A stretch of 64,000 nucleotides of DNA from Alteromonadaceae bacterium (GTDB lineage: Bacteria > Pseudomonadota > Gammaproteobacteria > Enterobacterales > Alteromonadaceae), in NCBI GenBank assembly GCA_013373625.1, contig JABXHM010000039.1:22516-86515 (forward strand), in the 5' to 3' direction. Position 1 is the stretch's first letter, and each line of letters begins with the position of its first letter. A program made the position numbers and the translations under genes. Of the stretch, positions 31,664 through 40,049 are shown piece after piece. The notes beneath the pieces were generated by a model that saw nothing but the letters and a program-made list of their open reading frames with translations, was not told the origin of the DNA and made no database searches.

Positions 31664-32596
31664 TCAGAGTTTGGCCTGTGCTTTTATAAACTGAATGGAT
31701 GGCGCAAAAAATGCGCCGCCGGTTTCGGCCGCCGTATAATCCAGCCAACGATCATATTCCCCGTCGCCGGTACCATATATCTGACTGTGTAGCATGCGCT
31801 TAAAGGGCTGAGAGCTCGCCGCACAGATCACTGAAAACATGCCCTGGGCAGACATATCACCATACGGCATTCCCTGTTTTAACAGGTCACTTTTATTGCT
31901 TGTTTCAGACGGATTCAGACTCGCCCGCACAGAATGAGAAGACGCGTTACATTCTGCGCTGGGTAAATTGTGTTCCTGGGTGGTACCCATTATTTGTTCT
32001 TGCTGGCGCTGCGACAAGCTCAACCAACGCCGTAAATCATGACGAAAACGTTGTACGTGAATAAAACTACCGCCATTAAACTCATTGTCGTCTTCGTTGA
32101 TAATGGCAACCTTCGCGCGTTGTAATCCACGTGGGTTATCCTGAGCGTACAAATAGCCATTCAGATCACGACCGTCTAAATAACGAAAGCCCTGAATTTG
32201 CTCCACCAACTCAACATGAATGCGTAGCAGCTCCATAATTTCGAGCCCAATGGCGTAACAAATGTCGATACGATCGGCGCGGATCTGAATAAACAAATCG
32301 CTCGGCGTGTGCGGCGCAACCCTGTCTTCGCACTGCATCTCAGGAAAAGGAGTAAGCTCTACCGGGATGGGTCCCGGGTAAAGTTCAGTCCAGTAGTGGC
32401 TGCCAACCGCAATGACACCCGACACCATGGCTTCGTAATGCTCGTTATCGTAGTAGTCGAGTATTTCCAGTACCCGCCCCAATTTTGCTCTGACGGCCTG
32501 GCAATCATCATCAACCACATTGAACAACAAATACTGCGCATGCAGATTTGGTTCAGCGCAAATCCCTTTTTGCGGTTGTGGCTGTGGTTGCGGCAT
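31664..32596 (-). CDS. Dyp-type heme peroxidase
   Basis: The 310-residue dye-decolorizing peroxidase family protein uses H2O2 to oxidise a range of substrates. Supporting residues are FRYLDGRDLNGYLYAQDNPRG (the family GxxDG motif reads YLDGRDLNG), FVHVQRFRHDLRRW carried here as GSFIHVQRFRHD with the proximal heme His, and a C-terminal MLHSQIYG-like segment. No Tat or Sec signal is visible, so it is probably cytosolic. The N terminus is a Pro-Gln repeat. It lies 30 bp downstream of ggt on the same strand. Confidence 0.88.
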   Translation of the reverse strand: MPQPQPQPQKGICAEPNLHAQYLLFNVVDDDCQAVRAKLGRVLEILDYYDNEHYEAMVSGVIAVGSHYWTELYPGPIPVELTPFPEMQCEDRVAPHTPSDLFIQIRADRIDICYAIGLEIMELLRIHVELVEQIQGFRYLDGRDLNGYLYAQDNPRGLQRAKVAIINEDDNEFNGGSFIHVQRFRHDLRRWLSLSQRQQEQIMGTTQEHNLPSAECNASSHSVRASLNPSETSNKSDLLKQGMPYGDMSAQGMFSVICAASSQPFKRMLHSQIYGTGDGEYDRWLDYTAAETGGAFFAPSIQFIKAQAKL

Positions 32597-32626
32597 AATT
32601 TTCCTGCTTTATTGTCGTTTTAGTGG

Positions 32627-34339
32627 TTAATAACCTGCGGCCTGGCCATCTTTACGACTCTCCGATGCGCCATAGTATATCTGCTTATCGGCATCATACA
32701 TAATGGCTTGATAGCCGCCATAAATTCCTAACAAGTTGTGGACCTGATGCCCTCTTTCCATGACTTTGCGCACTTGCATCGGCGCGAAACCGTTTTCTAG
32801 ACTGATGGCACCACCGTCTTTCATTAGTGCGCCGGTCGGGCTACTCGATCCCACATGAATAAACCGCGGCGCATCACCAGCTTCCTGCAGATTCATACCA
32901 AAATCAATCATGTTTACAACAATTTGGGCATGCATTTGTGGTTGCGTAGCGCCTCCCATCACGCCAAAACTCAACCAGGGTTTACTATTGCGAGTCACCA
33001 TAGCAGGAATAATAGTGTGAAACGGTCGCTTACCGGGTTTGTACTCGTTATTGTGGCCGGGTTCAAGAGTAAACAATTCACCCCGGTTTTGCAGAATAAA
33101 GCCTAACTCCGGTGGTGTCATGCCGGAGCCCATACCGCGATAATTACTCTGAATTAACGACACCATATTGCCGTCTTTATCGGCAACGGTCAGGTAAACG
33201 GTATCACCCTCAACGACGCCTGCATCAAGGCGCTTGCTGGCTTTTTCAGGGTCAATGAGCTGACGACGCTTAGTGGCGTATTCTTTGGATATAAGCTGGT
33301 CCACCGGGATAGTGTTGAAAGCGGGGTCAGCATAATATTTAGCGCGATCTTCGAAGGCCAGTTTTTTAGCTTCAACAAAAGTATGGATGTAGTCAGCAGA
33401 ACCAAACCCCATGCCTTCAATGTCATATTGTTCAAGTATATTTAAAATTTGCAGTGCGGCAATACCCTGTCCATTAGGCGGGAGTTCCCATACATCATAT
33501 CCGCGATAATTTGCTGCGACTGGCGTTACCCATTCGGAAGTATGCCCGGCAAGATCTTCATAGGTCAAAAAGCCACCTTGCTCTTTCATATAGGCGGCAA
33601 TAGTTCGCGCTATATCGCCTTTGTAAAAAGCGTCCCGGCCACCGGTGGCGATTTTTTCATAGGTGGCTGCAAGGCTCTGATTTTTAAACATATCGCCTTT
33701 CCGCGGCGCTTTACCTCCGGGCATAAACACCTTGGCAAAACCCGGATAATGACCGATTCTGTCAACATTCATTTGCCAGTAATAGGCCACCACCTCACTG
33801 ACCGGGAAGCCTTCTCTGGCGTAACCAATAGCGGGCGATAACAGCGTAGTCATGGGTAAGCTACCAAACTTCTCATGCAGTTCAAACCAACCATCAACCG
33901 CCCCCGGCACCGATACCGGCAAAGGCCCAAAACTGGGAATTTTGCTGAGCCCGCGCTGAGCAAATTGCTCTTTTGTTAACGACAGCGGTGAACGTCCTGA
34001 TGCGTTCAGGCCATACAGCTGTTTAGTATTAGCGTCCCACACAATGGCAAACAAATCACCACCAATACCGCTACCGGTAGGCTCTACTAACCCGAGCATC
34101 GCATTGGCTGCGATGGCGGCATCCACTGCATTACCACCTTGCTTAAGAATATCCAGCGCCACCTGTGTCGCCAGTGGCTGACTGGTAGCGGCCATGCCAT
34201 TACTGGCTATCACTTCAGAGCGGCTGGCAAAATGTTCGCCGGTAATTCTGTCATAGGCCATAGCGTTACAGCTACTCAATAGTCCTATACCAATCCACAC
34301 CCATTTGACGCGCTTTATAATCGTAAACGAACTTAACAT
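32627..34339 (-). CDS. ggt: Gamma-glutamyltransferase
   Basis: Periplasmic Ntn-hydrolase, 570 residues, that cleaves gamma-glutamyl bonds of glutathione and transfers the glutamyl group. The signal sequence ends near SSCNAMA (a possible LSSC lipobox). The propeptide (large subunit) runs to about 375, and autocleavage is expected before the Thr in GDTVYLTVADKDGNMVSL-like context (VVEGDTVYLTV). GVMGGATQPQMHAQ is typical of the small subunit. Probably co-transcribed with the downstream Dyp peroxidase gene, hinting at a redox theme. Confidence 0.93.
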   Translation of the reverse strand: MLSSFTIIKRVKWVWIGIGLLSSCNAMAYDRITGEHFASRSEVIASNGMAATSQPLATQVALDILKQGGNAVDAAIAANAMLGLVEPTGSGIGGDLFAIVWDANTKQLYGLNASGRSPLSLTKEQFAQRGLSKIPSFGPLPVSVPGAVDGWFELHEKFGSLPMTTLLSPAIGYAREGFPVSEVVAYYWQMNVDRIGHYPGFAKVFMPGGKAPRKGDMFKNQSLAATYEKIATGGRDAFYKGDIARTIAAYMKEQGGFLTYEDLAGHTSEWVTPVAANYRGYDVWELPPNGQGIAALQILNILEQYDIEGMGFGSADYIHTFVEAKKLAFEDRAKYYADPAFNTIPVDQLISKEYATKRRQLIDPEKASKRLDAGVVEGDTVYLTVADKDGNMVSLIQSNYRGMGSGMTPPELGFILQNRGELFTLEPGHNNEYKPGKRPFHTIIPAMVTRNSKPWLSFGVMGGATQPQMHAQIVVNMIDFGMNLQEAGDAPRFIHVGSSSPTGALMKDGGAISLENGFAPMQVRKVMERGHQVHNLLGIYGGYQAIMYDADKQIYYGASESRKDGQAAGY

Positions 34340-34608
34340 GGTTATCCCAACTTACTCCTGCTGATAGCGGCTTTCTGGTCTGTAAAAATTACCATTACTT
34401 TGTAAACTCTTTCACCACAATAGCATATATCGAAATGGCTTCATCTATACACTGTATGTGCAGGCACCCGGCAACACCAGAAGTCATCTGTAATTAGTCA
34501 TTTGCCGCTAAAGTGGAATCAACCTTGCAAACAATTTGCTTATTATGCCCACGCCTGCATTACCCGTGGACATTTCCAGGCCAAAAGTTTAAGTACAGAG
34601 ATGACACC

Positions 34609-35475
34609 ATGAGCACTGACTACAGCATTGTCACGATTGTAAAACATCGTACCCAGCAATTGTCCCATTTAATCAGCAGTATAGAATGTTCTTCGCTATT
34701 ACCAAAAGAAATGGTGATTGTGTGGATGACGTCGCCCAGTGAAGAATCTCTGCGCCGCAGTGACTTTTTCAATATTGTGCATCGTTTTGCAACCTGTGAA
34801 GAGTTACCCATATCCAAAGCGCGTAACCGCGGCTTTGACGCCTGCACCACTCAGAAAGTTATCTATCTGGACGTGGACTGTATGTGCCCCGAATACCTGC
34901 TGGAGGAGTTGGCAGGTTTACTGACTGACGGCAATGTTGTTACCGCCAATACCATTTCACCAAACACTATCAGCTATAGCGGTTCGGTGAGCGCGAAGCC
35001 ATTTACTTCACCGGCCATATCGGCACCTGAGAAAGTGCCTTTTGTAGAGTTTGACTCAACCCTTTTTGGCATTACTCGCAGCGACTTTGAGCATGTAGGG
35101 GGCTTTGACACCGATTACTCAGGTTTCGGCATAGGTGACTACGATTTTGCCATGCGCTGCAGCAAAGCAGGCTTATTTTTACTTAACAGCGGCCGCTATG
35201 TTTATAAGCAATTCCACGTTCATTATAACCCGCCGGTCAATCACCTGTGTGATTTGGTAGCCAATGCTGCGCTGTTTAAACAGAAATGGGGCGCGTACCC
35301 CGCATGCGAATGGTTTACTCAATTCGCCGACCTTGGATTAATTAACCCTGACTTTAAAGATGCCGGTATGCGCGCAAGCCGCTTAGTATCGGAAGAAGAA
35401 ATGACGCAATATCTGGTAAAACACCCATCGGTAGAACAGACCAGTTCGCCGATAAAACTTCTTCAAAGCGCCTAA
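34609..35475 (+). CDS. Family 2 glycosyltransferase with galactosyltransferase-type C-terminal region
   Basis: About 288 residues. A GT-A fold start (MSTDYSIVTIVKHRTQQL), the nucleotide-sugar loop ISKARNRGFDAC, a DxD-like YLDVDCMCP and the acceptor-side pattern GGFDTDYSGFGIGDYDFAMRC, as in Glyco_transf_7C domains. The ATG at 34609 begins the fold; an upstream in-frame ATG at 34513 adds 32 unlikely residues. No membrane helix. It is a lone gene with its own terminator, so its acceptor cannot be inferred. Confidence 0.82.
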   Translation: MSTDYSIVTIVKHRTQQLSHLISSIECSSLLPKEMVIVWMTSPSEESLRRSDFFNIVHRFATCEELPISKARNRGFDACTTQKVIYLDVDCMCPEYLLEELAGLLTDGNVVTANTISPNTISYSGSVSAKPFTSPAISAPEKVPFVEFDSTLFGITRSDFEHVGGFDTDYSGFGIGDYDFAMRCSKAGLFLLNSGRYVYKQFHVHYNPPVNHLCDLVANAALFKQKWGAYPACEWFTQFADLGLINPDFKDAGMRASRLVSEEEMTQYLVKHPSVEQTSSPIKLLQSA

Positions 35476-35516
35476 TCGTGCCGCTGGCATGCTACCTTCC
35501 GGTCGCTGTTGATTAC

Positions 35517-35544
35517 AAAAAATGCCCGAAACCGGGCATTTTTT
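35517..35544 (+). terminator. Intrinsic terminator of the GT2 gene
   Basis: The stem AATGCCCG (35521-35528) and CGGGCATT (35533-35540) is flanked by A-run and T-run arms and ends in TTTTTT, 42 bp after the GT2 stop. Confidence 0.9.
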
Positions 35545-35800
35545 ATGTTCGTATACTCACTCTTTACCTGGCTTTAAGCGCTGTATCCTTGGTGATTAGC
35601 ATGGTATTACTATCTGTGTCCTGGACTGCATACGTGCTTAAACCCGCTGCATCATCACAATGGGCCACCCAAATAGAGTTTCATACTCTGTGAACAGCAC
35701 TTCGTGCGACTGCTGCCTGTGAAGTATCGTTTGAGGCTGTGGTGACACCAATGGACTTTACGTTTTAATCCAAATCATAACGCGGTTGCACAGAGAGAAA
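35545..35800. other. Non-coding gap between GT2 and amtB terminators
   Basis: About 255 bp between two convergent terminators. One open frame (to 35693) has a hydrophobic stretch, but it runs through the GT2 terminator and has no good start, so I treat it as non-coding. No other structure seen. Confidence 0.45.
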
Positions 35801-35830
35801 ATAATAAAAAACCCCGCATAAGCGGGGCTT
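35801..35830 (-). terminator. Intrinsic terminator of amtB
   Basis: On the minus strand CCCCGC, TTAT and GCGGGG (35812-35827) are followed by TTTTTTATTATT. It lies about 70 bp after the amtB stop. Confidence 0.9.
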
Positions 35831-35897
35831 AAATCAAAGTGATATAGGCTTATTAAAATCGTTATCGCTGCCTATTCAAAATTGGTAAATTCAACGG

Positions 35898-37145
35898 TTA
35901 TGAGCGGCCACCGGTGAAGTCAGGATACGCTTCCAGACCACACTCGCTAACATCAACACCTTCAAACTCTTCTTCTTCGGTAACCCGAACACCGATAATA
36001 GCCTTGATAATTAACCAGGTAATTAAGCTGGTAACGAATACCCATACAAAGATGGTCGCTGCACCAAGCAACTGGCCGGCGATAGAAGAGCCATCGTTTG
36101 TGAATGGCACCAGGATAAGACCCAACAAGCCAACCACACCGTGAACAGAAATCGCACCTACCGGATCATCGATTTTCAGTTTATCAAGGGTAACAATACT
36201 GAATACTACCAGGATACCGCCCAGGCCACCGAACAGGGTAGCTGTGAGAGGCGTTGGTGTAGAAGGTTCAGCGGTAATCGCAACCAGACCAGCCAGTGCA
36301 CCGTTCAGTGCCATCGTCAGGTCAGCTTTACCAAACATAATACGCGCAACAATCAGTGCTGCAATACAACCACCTGCAGCCGCTGCGTTGGTGTTCATAA
36401 AGACCACCGCCACTGAGTTTGCACTTTCTACTGTAGCAGTAGCCAGTACAGAACCACCGTTAAAGCCAAACCAGCCCATCCACAGGATGAACGTACCCAG
36501 TGTTGCCAGTGGCAGATTCGCACCAGGAATCGCGTTAACTTTACCATCGGCGGTGTATTTACCTTTACGCGCACCCAGTACCAGTACACCTGCTAAAGCA
36601 GCTGCCGCACCAGCCATGTGAACGATACCCGAGCCGGCAAAGTCAGCGAAACCTTCGTCGCCCAGTGTGTACATGCCAAATACAGATACGCCGCCCCAGG
36701 TCCAGGCACCTTCCATAGGATAGATGAAACCCGTCATCACTACCGCAAAGGCAAGGAACGCCCACAACTTCATGCGCTCAGCAACCGCACCCGATACAAT
36801 AGACATTGCCGTAGCAACGAATACGACCTGGAAGAAGAAGTCAGCAGAGGGCGCGTAAGTTGCCGGGTCCTCAGCAACACCAGTCGCTCCATCAGCCATG
36901 ATACCGCCAAGGAACGGTGCCCAGTCACCACCGCCATACATGATGCCGTAACCGCAAATCATGTACATGGTACAAGCAATCGCAAACAGCGCGATGTTTT
37001 TAGTCAGAATTTCAGTTGTATTTTTAGCACGAACAAGGCCAGCTTCCAGCATAGCAAAACCTGCTGCCATCCACATTACCAGCGCGCCGCAGATCAAAAA
37101 GTAAAAGGTATCTAATGCGTACCCTAATTCAAAAGTTGTTTCCAT
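35898..37145 (-). CDS. amtB: Ammonium transporter AmtB
   Basis: Inner-membrane trimeric ammonium channel, 415 residues with about 11 helices. It lacks an extra cleavable leader and starts METTFELGYALDTFYFLICGALVMWMAAGFAMLEAG. Conserved features include FNGGS, the pore His in SVHGVVGLLG and the C-terminal tail that binds GlnK. Gene order glnK-amtB (36-nt gap) is the classic nitrogen-regulated pair. Several glycine-rich stretches (MNTNAAAAGGCIAAL) match the family. Confidence 0.96.
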   Translation of the reverse strand: METTFELGYALDTFYFLICGALVMWMAAGFAMLEAGLVRAKNTTEILTKNIALFAIACTMYMICGYGIMYGGGDWAPFLGGIMADGATGVAEDPATYAPSADFFFQVVFVATAMSIVSGAVAERMKLWAFLAFAVVMTGFIYPMEGAWTWGGVSVFGMYTLGDEGFADFAGSGIVHMAGAAAALAGVLVLGARKGKYTADGKVNAIPGANLPLATLGTFILWMGWFGFNGGSVLATATVESANSVAVVFMNTNAAAAGGCIAALIVARIMFGKADLTMALNGALAGLVAITAEPSTPTPLTATLFGGLGGILVVFSIVTLDKLKIDDPVGAISVHGVVGLLGLILVPFTNDGSSIAGQLLGAATIFVWVFVTSLITWLIIKAIIGVRVTEEEEFEGVDVSECGLEAYPDFTGGRS

Positions 37146-37181
37146 TATGCTTATCTCCGCAAATTTCTCGTCGACGGCTTA

Positions 37182-37556
<375 letters not shown>

Positions 37557-37579
37557 TCATGTTATGCGAGTGTAAATAG

Positions 37580-37595
37580 AACAAGACCTGTGCCA
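37580..37595 (-). promoter_or_regulatory. Sigma-54 promoter of glnK-amtB
   Basis: On the minus strand TGGCACAGGTCTTGTT matches the -24/-12 consensus TGGCACrnnnnTTGCw with correct spacing; the -12 element has GT in place of GC. It lies 60 bp upstream of the glnK start. With two upstream NtrC-like sites it indicates nitrogen-limitation control. Confidence 0.85.
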
Positions 37596-37658
37596 AAAGT
37601 TAAAAACCTTTAAAAACAATAACTAACTCCTTTTTCGTAGCATTTTATTACAATTCTC

Positions 37659-37675
37659 CGCACCATTAAAATGCA
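37659..37675. promoter_or_regulatory. NtrC-like enhancer site, promoter-proximal
   Basis: CGCACCATTAAAATGCA, a partial match to the 17-bp NtrC dyad TGCACCA-N3-TGGTGCA, lies about 65 bp upstream of the glnK -24 element. Confidence 0.6.
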
Positions 37676-37687
37676 CACCCCTTATAT

Positions 37688-37704
37688 TGCACCAACTTGA
37701 TGCA
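37688..37704. promoter_or_regulatory. NtrC-like enhancer site, distal
   Basis: TGCACCAACTTGATGCA matches the NtrC dyad with one mismatch in the right half. Its centre is 29 bp, about three helical turns, from the proximal site, as expected for cooperative NtrC dimers. Confidence 0.75.
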
Positions 37705-37775
37705 CTTATTTTTCATCTACAAAGTTAGGCTATTTATCGCAGGGAACTATTGCTTATCCGGAAAGTCTATCTGGC

Positions 37776-38531
37776 ATGGAAAAAATGGATTTAACCCTGT
37801 CGGGGCCACAGCTTTACCAACCTGCCCACAATACCTTGCAGCAGCGCAGGTATTTAATTGCCGTGGTGTTGGTGTCTGCGCTGTTACATGCAGTCGTCAT
37901 TGCTCTGCTGGCGTTTCCTGTGCCGCCTGAACCGGTTGTAAATCAAGCACCGGTTAAGGCGATTTTATATATGCCCGAACCAGCAGAGGTTTTAACCGAA
38001 CCGCAAGTCGAGCCGCCCCCTGCTGAACCGGCTGATGATACAGTCACTGAACCACCACCTTCTGTCGTAACTGAGACCCCTTCCACTGCCACTGAAACCA
38101 TGGCGGAGCCATCTCCCGATGTGACTGCGCCAACAGAGCAAGAACCAGATCAGTATGAGGCACAAGCCACAGACGTTGAGCCATCGTCTGGAGAGATTCT
38201 GACACAGGCAGAAAACAGCCCGGCTCCAAATAGTCGTTCAATAGCGCGATCTGTTGCCGCCGCCGTGGCTAATCAGCAACAAGAGTTGCTAAATAACCTT
38301 GGCGCAGAGCGAGCCAGACAGCGGCGAGAAGAAATCGCCTCGCCGGATTTACGCATTGGCGAGTACGTACCACCTGAACCCGTAGTTGGCGAATACAAGA
38401 TAAATTGCGAAAAAGGCATAAATAGTAAGTTGGCAATAGTTGCAGGGTTGTTAGGCGGCAATGTAAAGTGCAATCAACGCAATGAATTTCAACAATTCAT
38501 CGACAAACGACAACACAAACCAAAACAATAA
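37776..38531 (+). CDS. TonB-like proline-rich periplasmic protein, unknown function
   Basis: A 251-residue protein with a short cytoplasmic N terminus, one transmembrane helix (about 26-46), then a long Pro/Glu/Thr-rich stretch (about 50-150) like the TonB linker. An Arg-rich helix (GAERARQRREE) follows, then a C-terminal segment with two Cys (EKGINSK...NVKC) that could form a disulfide. The C-terminal TonB fold is not evident, so an energy transducer role is unproven. The DUF808 gene begins 11 bp later. It diverges from glnK. Confidence 0.6.
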   Translation: MEKMDLTLSGPQLYQPAHNTLQQRRYLIAVVLVSALLHAVVIALLAFPVPPEPVVNQAPVKAILYMPEPAEVLTEPQVEPPPAEPADDTVTEPPPSVVTETPSTATETMAEPSPDVTAPTEQEPDQYEAQATDVEPSSGEILTQAENSPAPNSRSIARSVAAAVANQQQELLNNLGAERARQRREEIASPDLRIGEYVPPEPVVGEYKINCEKGINSKLAIVAGLLGGNVKCNQRNEFQQFIDKRQHKPKQ

Positions 38532-38542
38532 AGGAAATGCCC

Positions 38543-39457
38543 GTGGCCGGAGCCAATTTACTAGCACTCATTGATGATATTGCCACGCTGCTCGACGATG
38601 TGGCGATGATGTCGAAGATGGCCGCCAAAAAAACCGCCGGCGTACTCGGCGATGATCTGGCACTCAATGCGAATCAGGTTCAGGGCGTGAAACCGGACCG
38701 TGAGATACCGGTGGTGCTTGCGGTGGCCAAGGGGTCTTTCATTAATAAGCTGATACTGGTTCCTGCGGCATTGATTATCAGCGCCTTTGTGCCGGTGCTG
38801 ATCACTGTACTATTAGTATTAGGTGGTCTTTACTTATGCTTTGAGGGCGCCGAAAAACTGCTCCATCGTTTTATGCCTCATGCCGATTTAACAACAGAGG
38901 CCGAAGCAAGGCTGAGCAACCTGGCCGACACGTCGGTTAATTTAGTCCAGCTCGAAAAGGACAAGATTAAAGGTGCCATACGCACCGATTTCATTCTGTC
39001 GGCCGAAATTGTCGTGATTACCCTGGGCAGCTTACAAGGTGCCGACTTAACGACTCAAATACTGGTGCTAAGCGGTTTAAGCATTGCCTTTACAGTAGGC
39101 GTATACGGCTTAGTGGCTGGCATTGTCAAAATGGATGACTTAGGCCTTTACCTGCTGCGTAAGTCTCTGACAGGGTCTTATAACGGTGCACAACGATTAA
39201 CCGGGCGCTTTTTATTATCGGCAGCGCCTGTCCTGATGAAAGTGCTGTCAGTGGTGGGCACCATTGCCATGTTTTTAGTCGGTGGCGGTATCCTTACCCA
39301 TAGCATTGGCTTTTTGCATCACATGGCTGAAACCGTTATAGCCTGGCTACCAGGTTTGTCATTGGTCATGAGCATTGCGTTTGATGGAATAGCGGGGTTA
39401 ATTGCCGGTACAATTTTAGCGCTGGCAGTGACCGCAGTAACAAAATTGCGCAGTTAG
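38543..39457 (+). CDS. DUF808 family inner-membrane protein (YedI-like)
   Basis: About 304 residues. It begins MAGANLLALIDDIATLLDDVAMMSKMA, the DUF808 signature, and has at least five hydrophobic segments. The GTG at 38543 has AAGGA seven bases upstream and yields this family start; the ATG two codons earlier sits directly on the Shine-Dalgarno. E. coli YedI is the reference homologue; its function is unknown. Probably co-transcribed with the preceding TonB-like gene. Confidence 0.85.
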   Translation: MAGANLLALIDDIATLLDDVAMMSKMAAKKTAGVLGDDLALNANQVQGVKPDREIPVVLAVAKGSFINKLILVPAALIISAFVPVLITVLLVLGGLYLCFEGAEKLLHRFMPHADLTTEAEARLSNLADTSVNLVQLEKDKIKGAIRTDFILSAEIVVITLGSLQGADLTTQILVLSGLSIAFTVGVYGLVAGIVKMDDLGLYLLRKSLTGSYNGAQRLTGRFLLSAAPVLMKVLSVVGTIAMFLVGGGILTHSIGFLHHMAETVIAWLPGLSLVMSIAFDGIAGLIAGTILALAVTAVTKLRS

Positions 39458-39471
39458 CGAGAGCTTTAACA

Positions 39472-39504
39472 GGCGTTGTCATCGCCAAACCCGCTGACAA
39501 CGCC
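39472..39504. terminator. Hairpin after the DUF808 gene
   Basis: A perfect 10-bp stem, GGCGTTGTCA (39472-39481) and TGACAACGCC (39495-39504), sits 14 bp after the stop. No U-tract follows, so it is either a weak terminator or a 3'-end stabiliser. The following stretch to 39827 holds a sigma-54-like site but no other gene. Confidence 0.55.
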
Positions 39505-39673
39505 GGTAGCCTTTTAGCAACAAAATGGTAGCCGCTCAGCAAATAGTAACAACCACCATAAAATAGCCAATATCGCCAACTAGTAGCCATACTGCTTACA
39601 CAGACATTTCTGCCCTCTCCTTCAAATTATAAAATATACCTATTAATCAAAGAGTTAAAATTTATTTTAAGAT

Positions 39674-39689
39674 TGGCACAACTATCGCT
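39674..39689 (+). promoter_or_regulatory. Sigma-54-like promoter before the 47-residue ORF
   Basis: TGGCACAACTATCGCT matches TGGCACrnnnnTTGCw except for one base in the -12 element, with the diagnostic GG and GC 12 bp apart. The next gene on this strand is the small ORF at 39828. The transcript would start near 39700, giving a leader of about 128 nt, and end at the hairpin at 40010-40043. No activator site is recognised upstream. Confidence 0.5.
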
Positions 39690-39827
39690 AAGTCTATAGC
39701 GACTTAGTATTACAGACAGCTTCAACGCATTGAATAACACATCAGTGCTCCAAGCATTTACCGGATACAGGGTGGAAAGTCGTCGTAGCTTTCTGGTGTC
39801 CCGAAATGAACAGCGAGGTTCGAGATT

Positions 39828-39971
39828 ATGATTACTTACAGCTTTTTAATTTGGTTATTGCTAGGCCCGGTGCTGGCCTACATTGTTGCCCTGGCTATCG
39901 TCAATGGTATTCGCTATCTGTTTACCACCGACTCGCTCCTCAGCAGTGAGCATGATGGCCAAAGTGCATAG
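39828..39971 (+). CDS. 47-residue membrane protein
   Basis: Starts MITYSFLIWLLLGPVLAYIV and has a single long hydrophobic helix (about 5-27), then RYLFTTDSLL and a short polar tail ending DGQSA. A GCGAGG lies about 11 bp before the ATG. It is placed between a sigma-54-like promoter and a strong terminator, so it forms an independent transcription unit of about 340 nt. No family is recognised. It could instead be the coding part of a dual-function RNA. Confidence 0.55.
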   Translation: MITYSFLIWLLLGPVLAYIVALAIVNGIRYLFTTDSLLSSEHDGQSA

Positions 39972-40009
39972 TATAGTTATAGTACCCTGGGGACTCCCGT
40001 AGTGCCCTT

Positions 40010-40049
40010 CTCAGGAATTGCACAAATTGTGCAATTTCCTGAGTTTTTT
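40010..40049 (+). terminator. Terminator between the 47-residue ORF and mrcB
   Basis: A long inverted repeat, CTCAGGA and TTGCACAA paired with TTGTGCAA and TTTCCTGAG (40010-40043), is followed by TTTTTT on the plus strand. It abuts the mrcB stop codon and probably also ends mrcB transcripts from the other side. Confidence 0.85.

Noticed and set aside
35478..35693. Open frame of 71 codons after the GT2 gene with a hydrophobic stretch
   Set aside because: It begins with GTG without a ribosome binding site and runs straight through the GT2 intrinsic terminator, so a translated transcript is unlikely.
35914..37115. Several plus-strand open frames opposite amtB
   Set aside because: Shadow frames of a strongly conserved GC-rich membrane protein gene; none has a ribosome binding site or family signal.
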